A stretch of DNA of 43,979 bases from contig CABWYN010000008.1 of assembly GCA_902509675.1 (NCBI GenBank), positions 1 to 43,979 of the forward strand, read 5' to 3'. Position 1 is the first letter of the stretch. Every line of letters starts with the position of its first letter. A program made the position numbers and the translations under genes. This document shows positions 26,772-35,853 of the stretch, one piece after another. Source of the stretch: an uncultured Bacteroidota bacterium. Its GTDB lineage: Bacteria > Bacteroidota > Bacteroidia > Flavobacteriales > Flavobacteriaceae. The notes beneath the pieces are model-generated. The model saw only the letters and a program-made list of their open reading frames with translations. It did not search any database and was not told the origin of the DNA.

Positions 26772-27191
26772 ATGATCAAAAAATATAAGTACTCCTTAAA
26801 AAATATTGATCTTGCATCAAATCTAATAGTTGATTACACGAAGAATTATAAATTGTTTTTATTAGATGGAGATCTTGGGTCAGGAAAAACTACACTAATT
26901 AAAAATGTATTGAGGAATATTGGAATATTAGAAAATATTACCAGCCCTACCTTTTCGATTGTTAACAAATACATACAGGATAATTTAGAAGTATATCATT
27001 TTGATTTATACAGAGTCAAAAATGAAAATGAGCTATATACTATCGGATTTCAAGAATACTTAGAAAGTGGGAAATTATGTTTTATTGAATGGCCACATAT
27101 AGCAATTAAAAATATTGATCAAAAATATCTTCATATCAAAATCAATTCCTTAGAAAATGACGAAAGAGAGTTATATATTTCAAAAAAATAA
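26772..27191 (+). CDS. tsaE: tRNA threonylcarbamoyladenosine biosynthesis ATPase TsaE
   Basis: 139 aa. The Walker A loop DGDLGSGKTTLIKNVL near residue 32 is followed by NITSPTFSIVNKY and YHFDLYRV, the TsaE signature; FIEWPH near 110 is also typical. It works with TsaB and TsaD to place t6A at position 37 of ANN-decoding tRNAs. Length is normal. It begins 1 base after porX and is followed after 3 bases by a small anchored protein, so all three are likely co-transcribed. Confidence 0.95.
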   Translation: MIKKYKYSLKNIDLASNLIVDYTKNYKLFLLDGDLGSGKTTLIKNVLRNIGILENITSPTFSIVNKYIQDNLEVYHFDLYRVKNENELYTIGFQEYLESGKLCFIEWPHIAIKNIDQKYLHIKINSLENDERELYISKK

Positions 27192-27194
27192 AAA

Positions 27195-27557
27195 ATGAAC
27201 TTCATAAGCAGACTTAGTTATTTTTCTGGAGGATTCTTAATTGGTCTTGTATTTCTCATGTTTTTTTTGAGCGGTAAAAGAACTTCATGTAGCTATTTTC
27301 CTGAATCTAGGGTTAAAAAAGATATTTCAAGAAAAAATTTAGAATTTCAAAATTTATTAAAAAAAGATGATTCAATAGCATTGTTAAAAGTATTGAAAGA
27401 TGGAGTAATTAATTTTTCAAAAAGTAAAACAGATTTTAAGCCTTGCAAGCAATATTATTTTGAATTAGATAATAATACCAAAAAAAAAATATGGTTGGTA
27501 ATTGAGAATTGTAGAAATAAAGCTATAATAACTTCATATGGTGTAGCTGAAAATTAA
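27195..27557 (+). CDS. Small membrane-anchored protein, possibly DUF4258-like
   Basis: 120 aa. A single N-terminal membrane segment (residues 10-26, FSGGFLIGLVFLMFFL) is followed by GKRTSCSYFPESRVKKDI and a soluble region with DDSIALLKVLKDGVINFSKSKT, CKQYYFEL and a final strand segment. The pattern recalls a flavobacterial family with a DUF4258-type domain often found near tsaE, but I cannot confirm the assignment, and no function is known. Two cysteines (in TSCSY and KPCKQY) may pair outside the cytoplasm. Its stop overlaps the stop of convergent proline dehydrogenase by four bases. Confidence 0.7.
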   Translation: MNFISRLSYFSGGFLIGLVFLMFFLSGKRTSCSYFPESRVKKDISRKNLEFQNLLKKDDSIALLKVLKDGVINFSKSKTDFKPCKQYYFELDNNTKKKIWLVIENCRNKAIITSYGVAEN

Positions 27558-28714
27558 GATTTTCTTCTTTTAATTTCAGATGAAATTAGCTGAAGTTCCC
27601 TATTAGTTTGTGTAGACACAGACGAGTTCTCATCTAACCTTCTTATTAAATACGGCACTACCTCTTTAACAGGACCAAATGGAAGATACTTAGCAACATT
27701 AAATCCATTTTTTGCCAATGTAAAACTAATATTATCACTCATGCCATATAATTGGCTGAACCATAATCTTTGATCATTTTTCCTTAATCCAGATTTTTCA
27801 ACTAATTCTACAGCCAACTTGTTACTATATTCATTGTGTGATCCGATAAATAAACTAAAATCATCAATGTTTCTAAGGATGTATTTCATTGATTTGTTAA
27901 ATAATTGATCCGTTTCATCTTTATTTTTACAAATCGGAGAGTCATAATTATGTTTCTTTGCCCTACTCCTTTCCTTTTCCATATAAGCACCGCGAACTAA
28001 TTTAATACCAATTTTAATATTTTTAGACTGTACACTTTCATGAGTTTTGAGGAGAAAATCAAATCTATCTTTTCTGTATGCTTGTAAAGTATTATAAACA
28101 ACTGTTTTGTCACGATTGTAATTAAGCATCATTTTTAATACTATTTTATCAATTGCAGGCTGGATCCAACTTTCTTCTGCATCTACCAATACCATGATTT
28201 GTTTTTTAGATGCAAAAGAACATATCCTATCAAATCTACCCTCTACTCTGCTCCATTCACTCATTTCATTTTCGGAAAGTTGATCACCGTTACTTACCTT
28301 TTTGTAAAGGGTGAATTTACCAACCGCAGATGGCTTAAAAACCAAAAAATTAGATAAGTTAAATTCACTGCACTTTACCAAAATATCGAGACATTTTTCT
28401 ACCGTATTTTCAAAGTCTAATTCGGTGAGTGAACCCTCAACAGAATAATCTAATATGGAATAAACATTATTTTGCTTTAAATTTTCAATCACCGAATTAC
28501 ATTCTTTTATACTTACTCCTCCACAAAATTGAGGATAAATTGTTCTTTTAAATATTTCATCGAGTGGAAAATTAATTTTTAAAAGCATTTTAAGAGCTTT
28601 TCTCCCTAAAGATGAAAAGTACCCTAAAGACAATAGTTTAAATAGGTAATAGGCCTTGTTTAGTTCAGAATTGGTTTTGTAGCTAAAAGCTGTTTCAGTG
28701 TCTTTAAAATCCAA
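27554..28714 (-). CDS. Proline dehydrogenase (monofunctional), TTG start
   Basis: 386 aa (beta/alpha)8 barrel of the PutA/ProDH family. KLVRGAYMEKERSRA near 240, FIGSHNEYS near 295 and LWFSQLYGMSDN near 322 are the FAD- and proline-binding segments, and the C-terminal PYLIRRLDENSS is the characteristic substrate-binding helix. It oxidises proline to pyrroline-5-carboxylate and feeds electrons to quinone. No P5C dehydrogenase domain is fused. A TGA nine to fifteen bases upstream, and no ATG before residue 44, leave TTG at 28714 as the start; DTETAF just after it matches the expected family N-terminus. A TAnnTTTG box lies 13 bases before it. Confidence 0.92.
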   Translation of the reverse strand: MDFKDTETAFSYKTNSELNKAYYLFKLLSLGYFSSLGRKALKMLLKINFPLDEIFKRTIYPQFCGGVSIKECNSVIENLKQNNVYSILDYSVEGSLTELDFENTVEKCLDILVKCSEFNLSNFLVFKPSAVGKFTLYKKVSNGDQLSENEMSEWSRVEGRFDRICSFASKKQIMVLVDAEESWIQPAIDKIVLKMMLNYNRDKTVVYNTLQAYRKDRFDFLLKTHESVQSKNIKIGIKLVRGAYMEKERSRAKKHNYDSPICKNKDETDQLFNKSMKYILRNIDDFSLFIGSHNEYSNKLAVELVEKSGLRKNDQRLWFSQLYGMSDNISFTLAKNGFNVAKYLPFGPVKEVVPYLIRRLDENSSVSTQTNRELQLISSEIKRRKS

Positions 28715-28727
28715 TTTTATTTTTTTT

Positions 28728-28735
28728 CAAATATA
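28728..28735 (-). promoter_or_regulatory. Candidate -7 promoter box for proline dehydrogenase
   Basis: On the minus strand the bases read TATATTTG, matching TAnnTTTG, 13 bases upstream of the TTG start. It supports that start, since transcription would begin only a few bases before it. A -33 TTG at standard spacing is absent. Confidence 0.45.
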
Positions 28736-28773
28736 ATTTACAAGAATTATAACTTAATTAAAATTATTCGATT

Positions 28774-28787
28774 ATTTTGATCAAAAT
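28774..28787. promoter_or_regulatory. 14-bp palindrome in the proline dehydrogenase/aroB divergent gap
   Basis: ATTTTGATCAAAAT is a perfect inverted repeat lying 12 bases before the aroB ATG and about 60 bases before the proline dehydrogenase start. It could be an operator for a dimeric regulator; the Lrp/AsnC gene 1.5 kb away is one candidate. No direct evidence links them. Confidence 0.3.
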
Positions 28788-28799
28788 TATAAAAGGTTA

Positions 28800-29885
28800 A
28801 TGAAATCACAAATCGAACAGAAACACTCTATTTTTTTTGGAAATACAGGTTATGATAAATTACGAGAACTGATAACAATAAAAAAGTATGATAAAATTTT
28901 AATCTTTTCTGATTCTAACACTGAAAAAAATTGCTTACCAAATTTCCAAGATCAGCTAAATATAAACGATTTACAAAAAAACACCGAGATAAAAAATAAA
29001 CTTTATCATTATAAAGTTAAGCCAGGTGAAGTTTCTAAAAACCTTGATGAATCAAAAAAAATCATTGAGTTTTTAATTTTAAACGGTTTCAAAAGAAATA
29101 GTCTAATAATCAATCTAGGAGGTGGATTAATCACAGATTTAGGTGGTTTCATTGCTTCAATATACTTAAGAGGAATTGAATTTGTCAATGTTCCAACTTC
29201 ACTATTGGGAATGGTTGATGCTTCTATTGGAGGTAAAACGGGAGTTGATTTAAATAATTTAAAAAATATTATTGGCTCCTTTAATAACGCAAATTTAATT
29301 CTGATAGATACATCGTTTCTTTCTACTCTTTCAGAAAGACAAATGAGATCAGGATTTTCAGAAATGATAAAACATTCACTGATAGATTCAAGAAATCATT
29401 GGGAAAAGATAAAAGTTGTAAATGATTGCTCTGATATTAATGAAAAAATAATTTATAATTCAATAAAAACAAAAATTGATATTGTTGAAAGTGACCCTAA
29501 AGAGTCAGGTATAAGAAAATTTTTAAATTACGGTCATACATTAGGGCACGCCATAGAGTCTTATTTTTTAGGTACCAAAAAGGAAATTCTTCACGGTGAA
29601 GCTATTTTAATCGGATTAATATTAGAATCCTTTTTATCACATAAAATTTTAGATTTGGAAATTAAGGATGTTTTGGAAATAAAAGATTTTATAATGAAGT
29701 TTTCAAAAAAAATATCTTTTGATCAAGATGATATAGAAAATATTATAAAGCTTCTGAAGTTTGATAAAAAAAATAAAAGCAACAAAGCACAATTTGTATT
29801 ACTTGAGGACATAGGTAAGCCAAGTTTTAACAATGAATCGAGTTTTGTTGAGATAAAAGATGCTTTTGAATTCTACAGATTGTAA
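28800..29885 (+). CDS. aroB: 3-dehydroquinate synthase
   Basis: 361 aa, normal length. NLGGGLITDLGGFIASIYLRG near 102, VPTSLLGMVDASIGGKTGVDL near 137, SGFSEMIKHSLID near 185 and the metal site region RKFLNYGHTLGHAIES near 240 are diagnostic; the two histidines of GHTLGHA bind the active-site zinc. It converts DAHP to 3-dehydroquinate, the second step of the shikimate pathway completed by aroC at 6098. It stands as a single gene, divergent from proline dehydrogenase, and its stop is one base from the convergent Lrp-family gene. Confidence 0.97.
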   Translation: MKSQIEQKHSIFFGNTGYDKLRELITIKKYDKILIFSDSNTEKNCLPNFQDQLNINDLQKNTEIKNKLYHYKVKPGEVSKNLDESKKIIEFLILNGFKRNSLIINLGGGLITDLGGFIASIYLRGIEFVNVPTSLLGMVDASIGGKTGVDLNNLKNIIGSFNNANLILIDTSFLSTLSERQMRSGFSEMIKHSLIDSRNHWEKIKVVNDCSDINEKIIYNSIKTKIDIVESDPKESGIRKFLNYGHTLGHAIESYFLGTKKEILHGEAILIGLILESFLSHKILDLEIKDVLEIKDFIMKFSKKISFDQDDIENIIKLLKFDKKNKSNKAQFVLLEDIGKPSFNNESSFVEIKDAFEFYRL

Positions 29886-29886
29886 A

Positions 29887-30369
29887 TTAACTCATGTCTT
29901 TAAATATTGAGTGCATAAGCCTCTTTTTATCATTCACACTTTCTTCAAGAGAAATCATAGATTCTGTTCTGTAAACACCGTCAATTTCATCTAACTTAAA
30001 AATAATATTTTTAGCATTTGTTGTGCCTTTGGCTCTGATTTTACAAAAAATGTTAAATTTTCCAGTGGTAATATGAGCTACAGTAACATTAGGAATCTCG
30101 TTTATTCTTTGTATTATAAACTTGATTTTTGATGTATCTCTAATATAAAGCCCAACGTAGGCAATGAAAGTATATCCTAATTTATCATAATCAAGAATTA
30201 GAGAAGAACCCTTAATCAAACCAAAATCTTCCATCTTTTTTACTCTGACATGTACTGTACCAGCTGAAATGAGTAATTTTTTTGCTATATCTGTAAATGG
30301 TGTACGTGTATTCTGGATTAACATATCCAAAATCTGATGGTCTATTTCGTCTAATTTAAACTTTGACAT
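29887..30369 (-). CDS. Lrp/AsnC family transcriptional regulator
   Basis: 160 aa. An N-terminal AsnC-type winged HTH (residues 5-55: DEIDHQILDMLIQNTRTPFTDIA, then ISAGTVHVRVKKMEDFGLI) is joined to a C-terminal RAM/Lrp ligand domain (FIAYVGLYI, VAHITTGKFNIFCKI, DGVYRTESMISLEE). Such proteins sense amino acids and act as octamers. The regulated genes are unknown; proline dehydrogenase close by is a reasonable but unproven target. It begins on the edge of a 283-bp gap and has a TAnnTTTG box 28 bases upstream. Confidence 0.93.
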   Translation of the reverse strand: MSKFKLDEIDHQILDMLIQNTRTPFTDIAKKLLISAGTVHVRVKKMEDFGLIKGSSLILDYDKLGYTFIAYVGLYIRDTSKIKFIIQRINEIPNVTVAHITTGKFNIFCKIRAKGTTNAKNIIFKLDEIDGVYRTESMISLEESVNDKKRLMHSIFKDMS

Positions 30370-30397
30370 AATTATGATAATTTATTAAAAATGGATA

Positions 30398-30405
30398 CAA
30401 ATATA
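30398..30405 (-). promoter_or_regulatory. Candidate -7 promoter box for the Lrp/AsnC gene
   Basis: On the minus strand the bases read TATATTTG (TAnnTTTG), placing a start site about 22 bases before the ATG at 30369. The -33 TTG is missing at standard spacing and the region is almost pure A+T. Confidence 0.4.
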
Positions 30406-30483
30406 ATACCATCTTTGTGTAATTCATAAAAAAATGTATAAAATTTTATATAATCCACATAATTTTTACAGAAATAGTACGTA

Positions 30484-30509
30484 ATAATTAATTAAATTTA
30501 ATTATTTAT
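30484..30509. repeat. A+T-only imperfect palindrome in the 283-bp gap
   Basis: A perfect 16-bp inverted repeat TAATTAAATTTAATTA (30489-30504) extends to 26 bp with a single mismatched pair. The gap 30370-30652 otherwise shows only the promoter-like boxes given and no open gene. In such A+T-rich DNA this symmetry may be chance. Confidence 0.35.
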
Positions 30510-30635
30510 ATTTTTATAGAAATAAAATATTTTAATTTTAATATAAACTGCTCAAAATCAATAGTTTAAATATAATAAGCTAAACAATCAATTTAATTAT
30601 TTTTAAGCAAGTTATACCCTGTTTAACAATTATTT

Positions 30636-30653
30636 TGTTTACATTTGTAAACA
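30636..30653. promoter_or_regulatory. 18-bp palindromic operator overlapping the -7 box of the HTH gene
   Basis: TGTTTACATTTGTAAACA is a perfect inverted repeat whose last base is the A of the ATG at 30653. It contains TACATTTG (30640-30647), an exact TAnnTTTG -7 box. A repressor bound here would cover the promoter and start codon, and the transcript would start at or within a base or two of the ATG. Autoregulation by the HTH protein is the simplest reading (inference). Confidence 0.6.
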
Positions 30654-30943
30654 TGGATATGATGGCTAGATTAGAGGAATTTATAAAATCAAAAAAGATA
30701 AGTAAATCTGCTTTTGCAAATCATATTGGCGTACAAAGATCAAGTATAGCTCACTTTTTTAGCGGCAGAAACAAACCTAGTTTAGATTTTTACATAAAAA
30801 TCAAGGAAAAATACCCTGAAGTTGACTTAAATTGGATAATTTCAGGAATAAAAATAAAAAAGAATAACAAATTTTCTAAATCAAGTCAAGAAATTGACTC
30901 AATTATTATACTTTTTAAAGATGGAAGCTATGAAAAACGCTAA
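30653..30943 (+). CDS. Small XRE-family helix-turn-helix regulator
   Basis: 96 aa. Residues 5-60 form a Cro/CI-type HTH: RLEEFIKSKKISKSAFANHIG, VQRSSIAHFFSGRNKPSLDF and IKEKYPEVDLNWIISG, which is the common Bacteroidota pattern. The last 30 residues are basic then acidic, without a ligand domain. ATG at 30653 is chosen because the upstream in-frame TTG (30635) sits in the operator/promoter; Met at codons 3 and 4 are other possible starts. The gene overlaps the following lipoprotein gene by 14 bases, so the two form a coupled pair. Confidence 0.87.
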   Translation: MDMMARLEEFIKSKKISKSAFANHIGVQRSSIAHFFSGRNKPSLDFYIKIKEKYPEVDLNWIISGIKIKKNNKFSKSSQEIDSIIILFKDGSYEKR

Positions 30944-31313
30944 AAGACTACTTCTCCTTTTAATTCTATTAAACTTTTTAAACTGTGAAGAGCAAGAAAG
31001 AGATTGTAAAAAGTTTTATACCGGCAGCTTTTACTCTGAAACTGTTATTAACGGAAAAATACTAAGATCTACTTTTCGTAGAGATAATACAAACATTCAG
31101 ATTGAGGAATTTAATCAAGATATTGACTCAAGTCGTGTACGCTGGGTAAATGACTGTGAAATGGTTCTATCATCTATTAGCCCAAAAAATATTAATGAGA
31201 AAAAAAATATTCTAATTAAAATACTCGAAACAACAGACTCTTCATACACGTATGAATATTCGTATGTTGGAGAAAGCGTGAAACTTAAGTCAGAAGCTTT
31301 TAAAATAAAGTAA
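30930..31313 (+). CDS. Small putative lipoprotein coupled to the HTH regulator
   Basis: 127 aa from ATG at 30930. MKNAKR is followed by a leucine-rich hydrophobic core (RLLLLLILLNFLN) and Cys19, then charged EEQERDCKKFYTGSF, which fits a lipoprotein signal with an unusual N before the cysteine. The rest is beta-rich with ILRSTFRRDNTNIQIEEF, VRWVNDCEMVLSS and YEYSYVGESVKLKSEAF; the pattern (lipoprotein with Y-T-G-x-F strand, WVNDCE) is like small secreted beta-sandwich proteins of Bacteroidota. Function unknown. The first 14 bases lie inside the HTH gene and the last 14 overlap the convergent parC end. Met at 30921 is an alternative start. Confidence 0.75.
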   Translation: MKNAKRLLLLLILLNFLNCEEQERDCKKFYTGSFYSETVINGKILRSTFRRDNTNIQIEEFNQDIDSSRVRWVNDCEMVLSSISPKNINEKKNILIKILETTDSSYTYEYSYVGESVKLKSEAFKIK

Positions 31314-33909
31314 CCTGATTTGAAGTTGAGTCCTCTAGCCCATCATCATTGTTATCAATAACATCCTCTACGGCAACCTCAATTTCGGTAGGCGAAACTT
31401 CATTAGGTGGAATATAATCAATTGGGGCTAAGGGATTAACCTGTTTAACTTTATGAGAACTCAGTCGATTTCCTTGAGCCCTTATACCTTTAATTGAAAT
31501 AAATTCATCAAAAACAATTTTTAAATTAGTCCTTTGCTCTTTATTTCTGATTTTATTAAAAACTACGTCAATTACCGGTTTCCAATCTGTTGAAACTAAT
31601 TCTAAAAAAGACCCCTTATTTTCTGAAATGAACATCTCTTCCCTATTTTCGTTTTCAACCAAAAATCTTTTTGCAAAATACTTTTCTTTTTTACCGTCAA
31701 AATAAACAACCGACAATGGCTTTTTTGGAACCCATTTTTCTAAAACAATCATATCATCACTAAAGTGTGTGGTTAATTCTGGAGCTATTGTCTTTAAAAA
31801 TCCATTTTGAGAAACAACAAGTATTCTGTCTTCACCCCTAAACTCACCAAGCAACTCACCTCTTGCATCAACATTTAGTTTTTGAACTGTTTCATCAAAC
31901 CAAATTTTTCTAGGTTTTAATGTAGAAACACCTTTTTCTTTTAACTCAACACTCTTAAGGCTATATTTTGTTAATATATTTCCTCTAGTTCCTCTTCCTT
32001 TTATTAAAATTTCTGAAAAATCAACATCCCATTTTAATTTTTTCAACTTGGCATTATGCCTTAAACATACTGATACTTTTTCAGCCTCACCATTTGGATT
32101 TGCAGAGAAATACTTGATTGCACTATCCTTTTTAGATGATGAAAGTTTATATACTTTATCTCTAGTTACACCAGAAACAGCAAATCTTTTTATGTAACCA
32201 TAACCCTTATCACCATCTTTATATATCATATTATAGATGGTTCTTGTGTCTTTCTTCTTAAATACAGCAGCATGGATAATATTTTTACCCACAAAAGTTT
32301 TGGAATCAACTCTTGTAACAATCATATTACAATTTTCAGTAAAAACTATAATATCATCAATATCACTACAGTCACATACATATTCGTCTCTTCTCAGAGA
32401 CGTTCCAATAAACCCCTCTTCCCTATTAATATAGAGTTTCATGTTTCTAATAACGACCTTTCTGACATCTACATCATCAAAAATCTTTATTTCTGTTTTT
32501 CTTTGTTTATTTTCTGAATACTCTTTTTTTAATCTATTAAAATATGAGATTGCAAATTCTACAAGATTTAAAAGATGTGCCTCAACCTCTTTAATTTGAC
32601 TTTCTAAATTATCTATCTTTTCTATTGCTTTATCAATATCAAATCTAGAAATCCTCTTTATTTTTATTTCAGTCAATCTGGAAATATCCTCATCAGTTAC
32701 TTCCCTTTTCAAATTTTTAACAAAAGGTTTTACACCTTCTCTAATTGCTCTTATAACACCTTCCCATGTTTCTTCCTTCTCAATATCACGATATATTTTA
32801 TTTTCAATAAAGATCCTTTCAAGTGAAAAATTATGCCACTGATCTTCTAATTCAGCTAAACGAATTTTTAACTCTCCTTTTAATAATTTAACAGTATTGT
32901 CAGTAGATTTAGTTAAAATTTCCGAAACACCCAAAAAACATGGTCTATTCTCTTCGATAACACAAGAAAGAGGAGAAATCGACACTTCACAATTTGTGAA
33001 CGCATACAATGCGTCAATTGTTTTATCAGGTGATATTCCCGAGGGCAAATAAATTAAAACTTCTACCTTAGATGATGTATTATCATCGATTTTTTTAATT
33101 TTTATCTTTCCTTTATCATTTGCTTTAATTATTGAATCTATTAAAGATGAAGTAGTTGTAGAGTATGGTAATTCAGAAATTAATAAAGTTGACTTGTCAA
33201 CTATACTAATTTTAGCTCTAACCCTGACTTTACCCCCTCGTTTTCCGTCGTTATAATTAGTGAAATCGGCAATACCTCCAGAATTAAAGTCAGGTAGTAG
33301 AGTAAATTTTTTATTTTTAAGATACTTGATGGATGCATCTATTAATTCGATAAAATTATGAGACAAAATCTTAGTTGATAATCCAACAGCGATACCCTCA
33401 GCTCCTTGAGCAAGCAAAAGCGGAAATTTGACAGGTAAATTAATCGGTTCTTTTCTTCTTCCATCATATGATGATTGCCAATTTGTTACTTTGGGGTTAA
33501 AAATTACATCAGATGCAAATTTTGATAATCTTGCCTCAATGTATCTAGAGGCTGCAGCCCTGTCACCTGTTAAAGTATTTCCCCAATTCCCTTGCGTATC
33601 GATTAAAAGATCTTTTTGACCAATCTGTACCATAGCGTCAGCTATACTAGCATCCCCATGGGGGTGGTATTGCATTGTATGCCCAACAATATTTGCAACT
33701 TTATTATACCTTCCATCATCCAAATCCTTCATCGACTGCATGATTCTTCTTTGTACAGGCTTAAAACCATCTTCAACTGACGGAACCGCTCTTTCTAAAA
33801 TTACATATGATGCGTAATCTAAAAACCAGTCTTTATACATGCCTGTAACCCTGGTGATAGATTCGGCCTGATCATAATTCATGTCAATATTTAAATCTTC
33901 ATCATCCAT
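31300..33909 (-). CDS. parC: DNA topoisomerase IV subunit A
   Basis: 869 aa. The N-terminal winged-helix/tower region carries the DNA-cleaving Tyr123 in AASRYIEARLSK and the preceding PHGDASIADAMVQIGQ; GNWGNTLTGDRAAA contains the conserved Arg before it. The C-terminal half has a divergent beta-pinwheel and ends in an acidic tail. In Bacteroidota this second type IIA enzyme pair is topoisomerase IV, which decatenates chromosomes; gyrase genes are not in the window. It starts directly after parE (stop at 33910, start at 33909). Its final 14 bases overlap the convergent lipoprotein gene. Confidence 0.94.
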   Translation of the reverse strand: MDDEDLNIDMNYDQAESITRVTGMYKDWFLDYASYVILERAVPSVEDGFKPVQRRIMQSMKDLDDGRYNKVANIVGHTMQYHPHGDASIADAMVQIGQKDLLIDTQGNWGNTLTGDRAAASRYIEARLSKFASDVIFNPKVTNWQSSYDGRRKEPINLPVKFPLLLAQGAEGIAVGLSTKILSHNFIELIDASIKYLKNKKFTLLPDFNSGGIADFTNYNDGKRGGKVRVRAKISIVDKSTLLISELPYSTTTSSLIDSIIKANDKGKIKIKKIDDNTSSKVEVLIYLPSGISPDKTIDALYAFTNCEVSISPLSCVIEENRPCFLGVSEILTKSTDNTVKLLKGELKIRLAELEDQWHNFSLERIFIENKIYRDIEKEETWEGVIRAIREGVKPFVKNLKREVTDEDISRLTEIKIKRISRFDIDKAIEKIDNLESQIKEVEAHLLNLVEFAISYFNRLKKEYSENKQRKTEIKIFDDVDVRKVVIRNMKLYINREEGFIGTSLRRDEYVCDCSDIDDIIVFTENCNMIVTRVDSKTFVGKNIIHAAVFKKKDTRTIYNMIYKDGDKGYGYIKRFAVSGVTRDKVYKLSSSKKDSAIKYFSANPNGEAEKVSVCLRHNAKLKKLKWDVDFSEILIKGRGTRGNILTKYSLKSVELKEKGVSTLKPRKIWFDETVQKLNVDARGELLGEFRGEDRILVVSQNGFLKTIAPELTTHFSDDMIVLEKWVPKKPLSVVYFDGKKEKYFAKRFLVENENREEMFISENKGSFLELVSTDWKPVIDVVFNKIRNKEQRTNLKIVFDEFISIKGIRAQGNRLSSHKVKQVNPLAPIDYIPPNEVSPTEIEVAVEDVIDNNDDGLEDSTSNQVTLF

Positions 33910-35760
33910 TTAATCAACAATATCTAATTCAACTTTAAGATTATCAATAATAAAAGATTGCCTATTAGGTGTATTTTTACCCATATAAAAACTCAAAAGC
34001 TCCTCAATACTTTTATCCTCATCTAACATAACTGGATCTAATCTAATATCATCACCAATAAAATGACCAAATTCATCAGGGGAAATTTCACCTAGGCCCT
34101 TAAATCTCGTTATTTCAGGTTTTGGCTTTAACTTTTCAATGGCGCTTATCCTTTCGGGTTCAGAATAACAATAAATTGTTTCTTTTTTATTTCTGACTCT
34201 GAACAAAGGTGTTTGAAGAATATACAAATGTCCAGCCCTAATTAGCTCTGGAAAAAATTGAAGGAAGAAAGTTATTAAAAGGAGTCTAATATGCATTCCG
34301 TCGACATCTGCATCCGTAGCAATAACTATATTGTTATATCTGAGATCTTCAATTGAATCTTCAATATTGAGTGCAGCCTGCAGCAAATTAAATTCTTCAT
34401 TCTCATACACAATCTTTTTTGACATCCCGTAAGAATTCAAAGGCTTACCCCTCAAGCTAAAAACGGCCTGAGTATTTACATCTCTTGATTTGGTTATACT
34501 TCCGGAAGCAGAATCACCCTCAGTGATAAATAAAGTAGTATCAAGTCTTTTATTGTTTTTTAAATCACCGAAATGAACACGGCAATCTCTTAGTTTTTTA
34601 TTGTGTAGACTAGCTTTTTTTGCTCTTTCACGGGCTAGTTTTCTGATACCAGACAATTCTTTTCTTTCTTTTTCGGCCTGAAGTATTTTTTTTTGTAAAG
34701 CTTCAGCTACATCACTATTTCTGTGTAAATAATTGTCTAATTTGTTTTTCAAAAAATCATTAATATAAACTCTAACAGATGGAAGATTACCACCCATATC
34801 TGTAGAACCTAACTTTGTTTTAGTTTGACTTTCAAATACCGGTTCCATCACTTTAATGGAAATAGCTGAAACTATTGACTTTCTTATATCCGATGCATCA
34901 AAATTCTTTCCGTAAAATTCTCTGATTGTTTTAACATATGCTTCTCTAAAAGAACTAAGATGAGTACCTCCCTGTGTAGTATTCTGACCGTTAACAAAAG
35001 AATGATATTCTTCACTATATTGAGTTTTACTGTGAGTTATAGCAACCTCAATATCTTCGCCCTTCAAATGGATGATAGGATAAGTAATAGCTGAATCCTT
35101 GATTCGTTCTTCCAAAAGATCTTTTAAGCCATTTTTACTGTGAAACTTTTCATTATTAAAAATTATTGTAAGACCAGGATTTAGGTATACATAATTCTTT
35201 AGCATTCTAGCTATGTATTCATTTCTAAATTTGAAATTTTTAAATATGGATAAATCAGGTATAAAGGTAACCTTAGTGCCTCTTCTCCTACTACTATCTT
35301 CTGGAATTAACTGGTTAGCTAATTCACCTCTTTTAAATTCAGCATATGCTGTTTTACCATCTCTGTTAGACTCAACCCTAAAAAAATCAGATAAGGCGTT
35401 CACAGCCTTTGTACCTACACCGTTCAAACCAACAGCCTTCTTAAAAGCTCTTGTGTCATACTTACCGCCTGTATTCATTTTAGAAACAACATCTATTAAC
35501 TTACCCAGCGGTATTCCTCTACCATAATCCCTGACAGTAACCTTTGATGATTGCACTGAAACATCAATGGTCTTTCCAGCACCCATTACATATTCGTCAA
35601 TCGAATTGTCTAAAACTTCTTTTAATAATATATAAATACCATCGTCAGGTGAAGAACCGTCACCTAATTTCCCAATATACATTCCTGGACGCATACGTAT
35701 ATGCTCTTTCCAGTCTAAGGACCTAATATTTTCTTCTGTATATTGATTTTTTACGGACAT
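33910..35760 (-). CDS. parE: DNA topoisomerase IV subunit B
   Basis: 616 aa, the ParE rather than the longer GyrB size. The GHKL ATPase domain shows [11 protein letters not shown] near 47, [11 protein letters not shown] near 73 and the lid [14 protein letters not shown] near 111; the TOPRIM domain shows [10 protein letters not shown] near 412 and [18 protein letters not shown] near 475 with the metal-binding acidic residues. The C-terminal Q-SFIIDNLK region completes the family pattern. It pairs with parC, beginning 1 base after its stop. A 93-bp gap separates it from ychF upstream; no exact promoter box was found there. Confidence 0.95.
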   Translation of the reverse strand: MSVKNQYTEENIRSLDWKEHIRMRPGMYIGKLGDGSSPDDGIYILLKEVLDNSIDEYVMGAGKTIDVSVQSSKVTVRDYGRGIPLGKLIDVVSKMNTGGKYDTRAFKKAVGLNGVGTKAVNALSDFFRVESNRDGKTAYAEFKRGELANQLIPEDSSRRRGTKVTFIPDLSIFKNFKFRNEYIARMLKNYVYLNPGLTIIFNNEKFHSKNGLKDLLEERIKDSAITYPIIHLKGEDIEVAITHSKTQYSEEYHSFVNGQNTTQGGTHLSSFREAYVKTIREFYGKNFDASDIRKSIVSAISIKVMEPVFESQTKTKLGSTDMGGNLPSVRVYINDFLKNKLDNYLHRNSDVAEALQKKILQAEKERKELSGIRKLARERAKKASLHNKKLRDCRVHFGDLKNNKRLDTTLFITEGDSASGSITKSRDVNTQAVFSLRGKPLNSYGMSKKIVYENEEFNLLQAALNIEDSIEDLRYNNIVIATDADVDGMHIRLLLITFFLQFFPELIRAGHLYILQTPLFRVRNKKETIYCYSEPERISAIEKLKPKPEITRFKGLGEISPDEFGHFIGDDIRLDPVMLDEDKSIEELLSFYMGKNTPNRQSFIIDNLKVELDIVD

Positions 35761-35853
35761 ACTTATGCAGTGCTAATATAATGTAACAACCGAAAAAAAA
35801 ATATGGTGTTATAACAAAGTAATTAACAAAATATCAAGAAAAGTAATCAGAAA

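Noticed and set aside
30635-30637. Upstream TTG as start of the HTH regulator gene
   Set aside because: It sits next to the operator and -7 box; the ATG at 30653 gives the expected N-terminus.
30370-30652. The A+T-rich 283-bp gap as a replication origin
   Set aside because: No DnaA boxes were seen and no dnaA, dnaN or parA genes are nearby; the promoters account for part of it.
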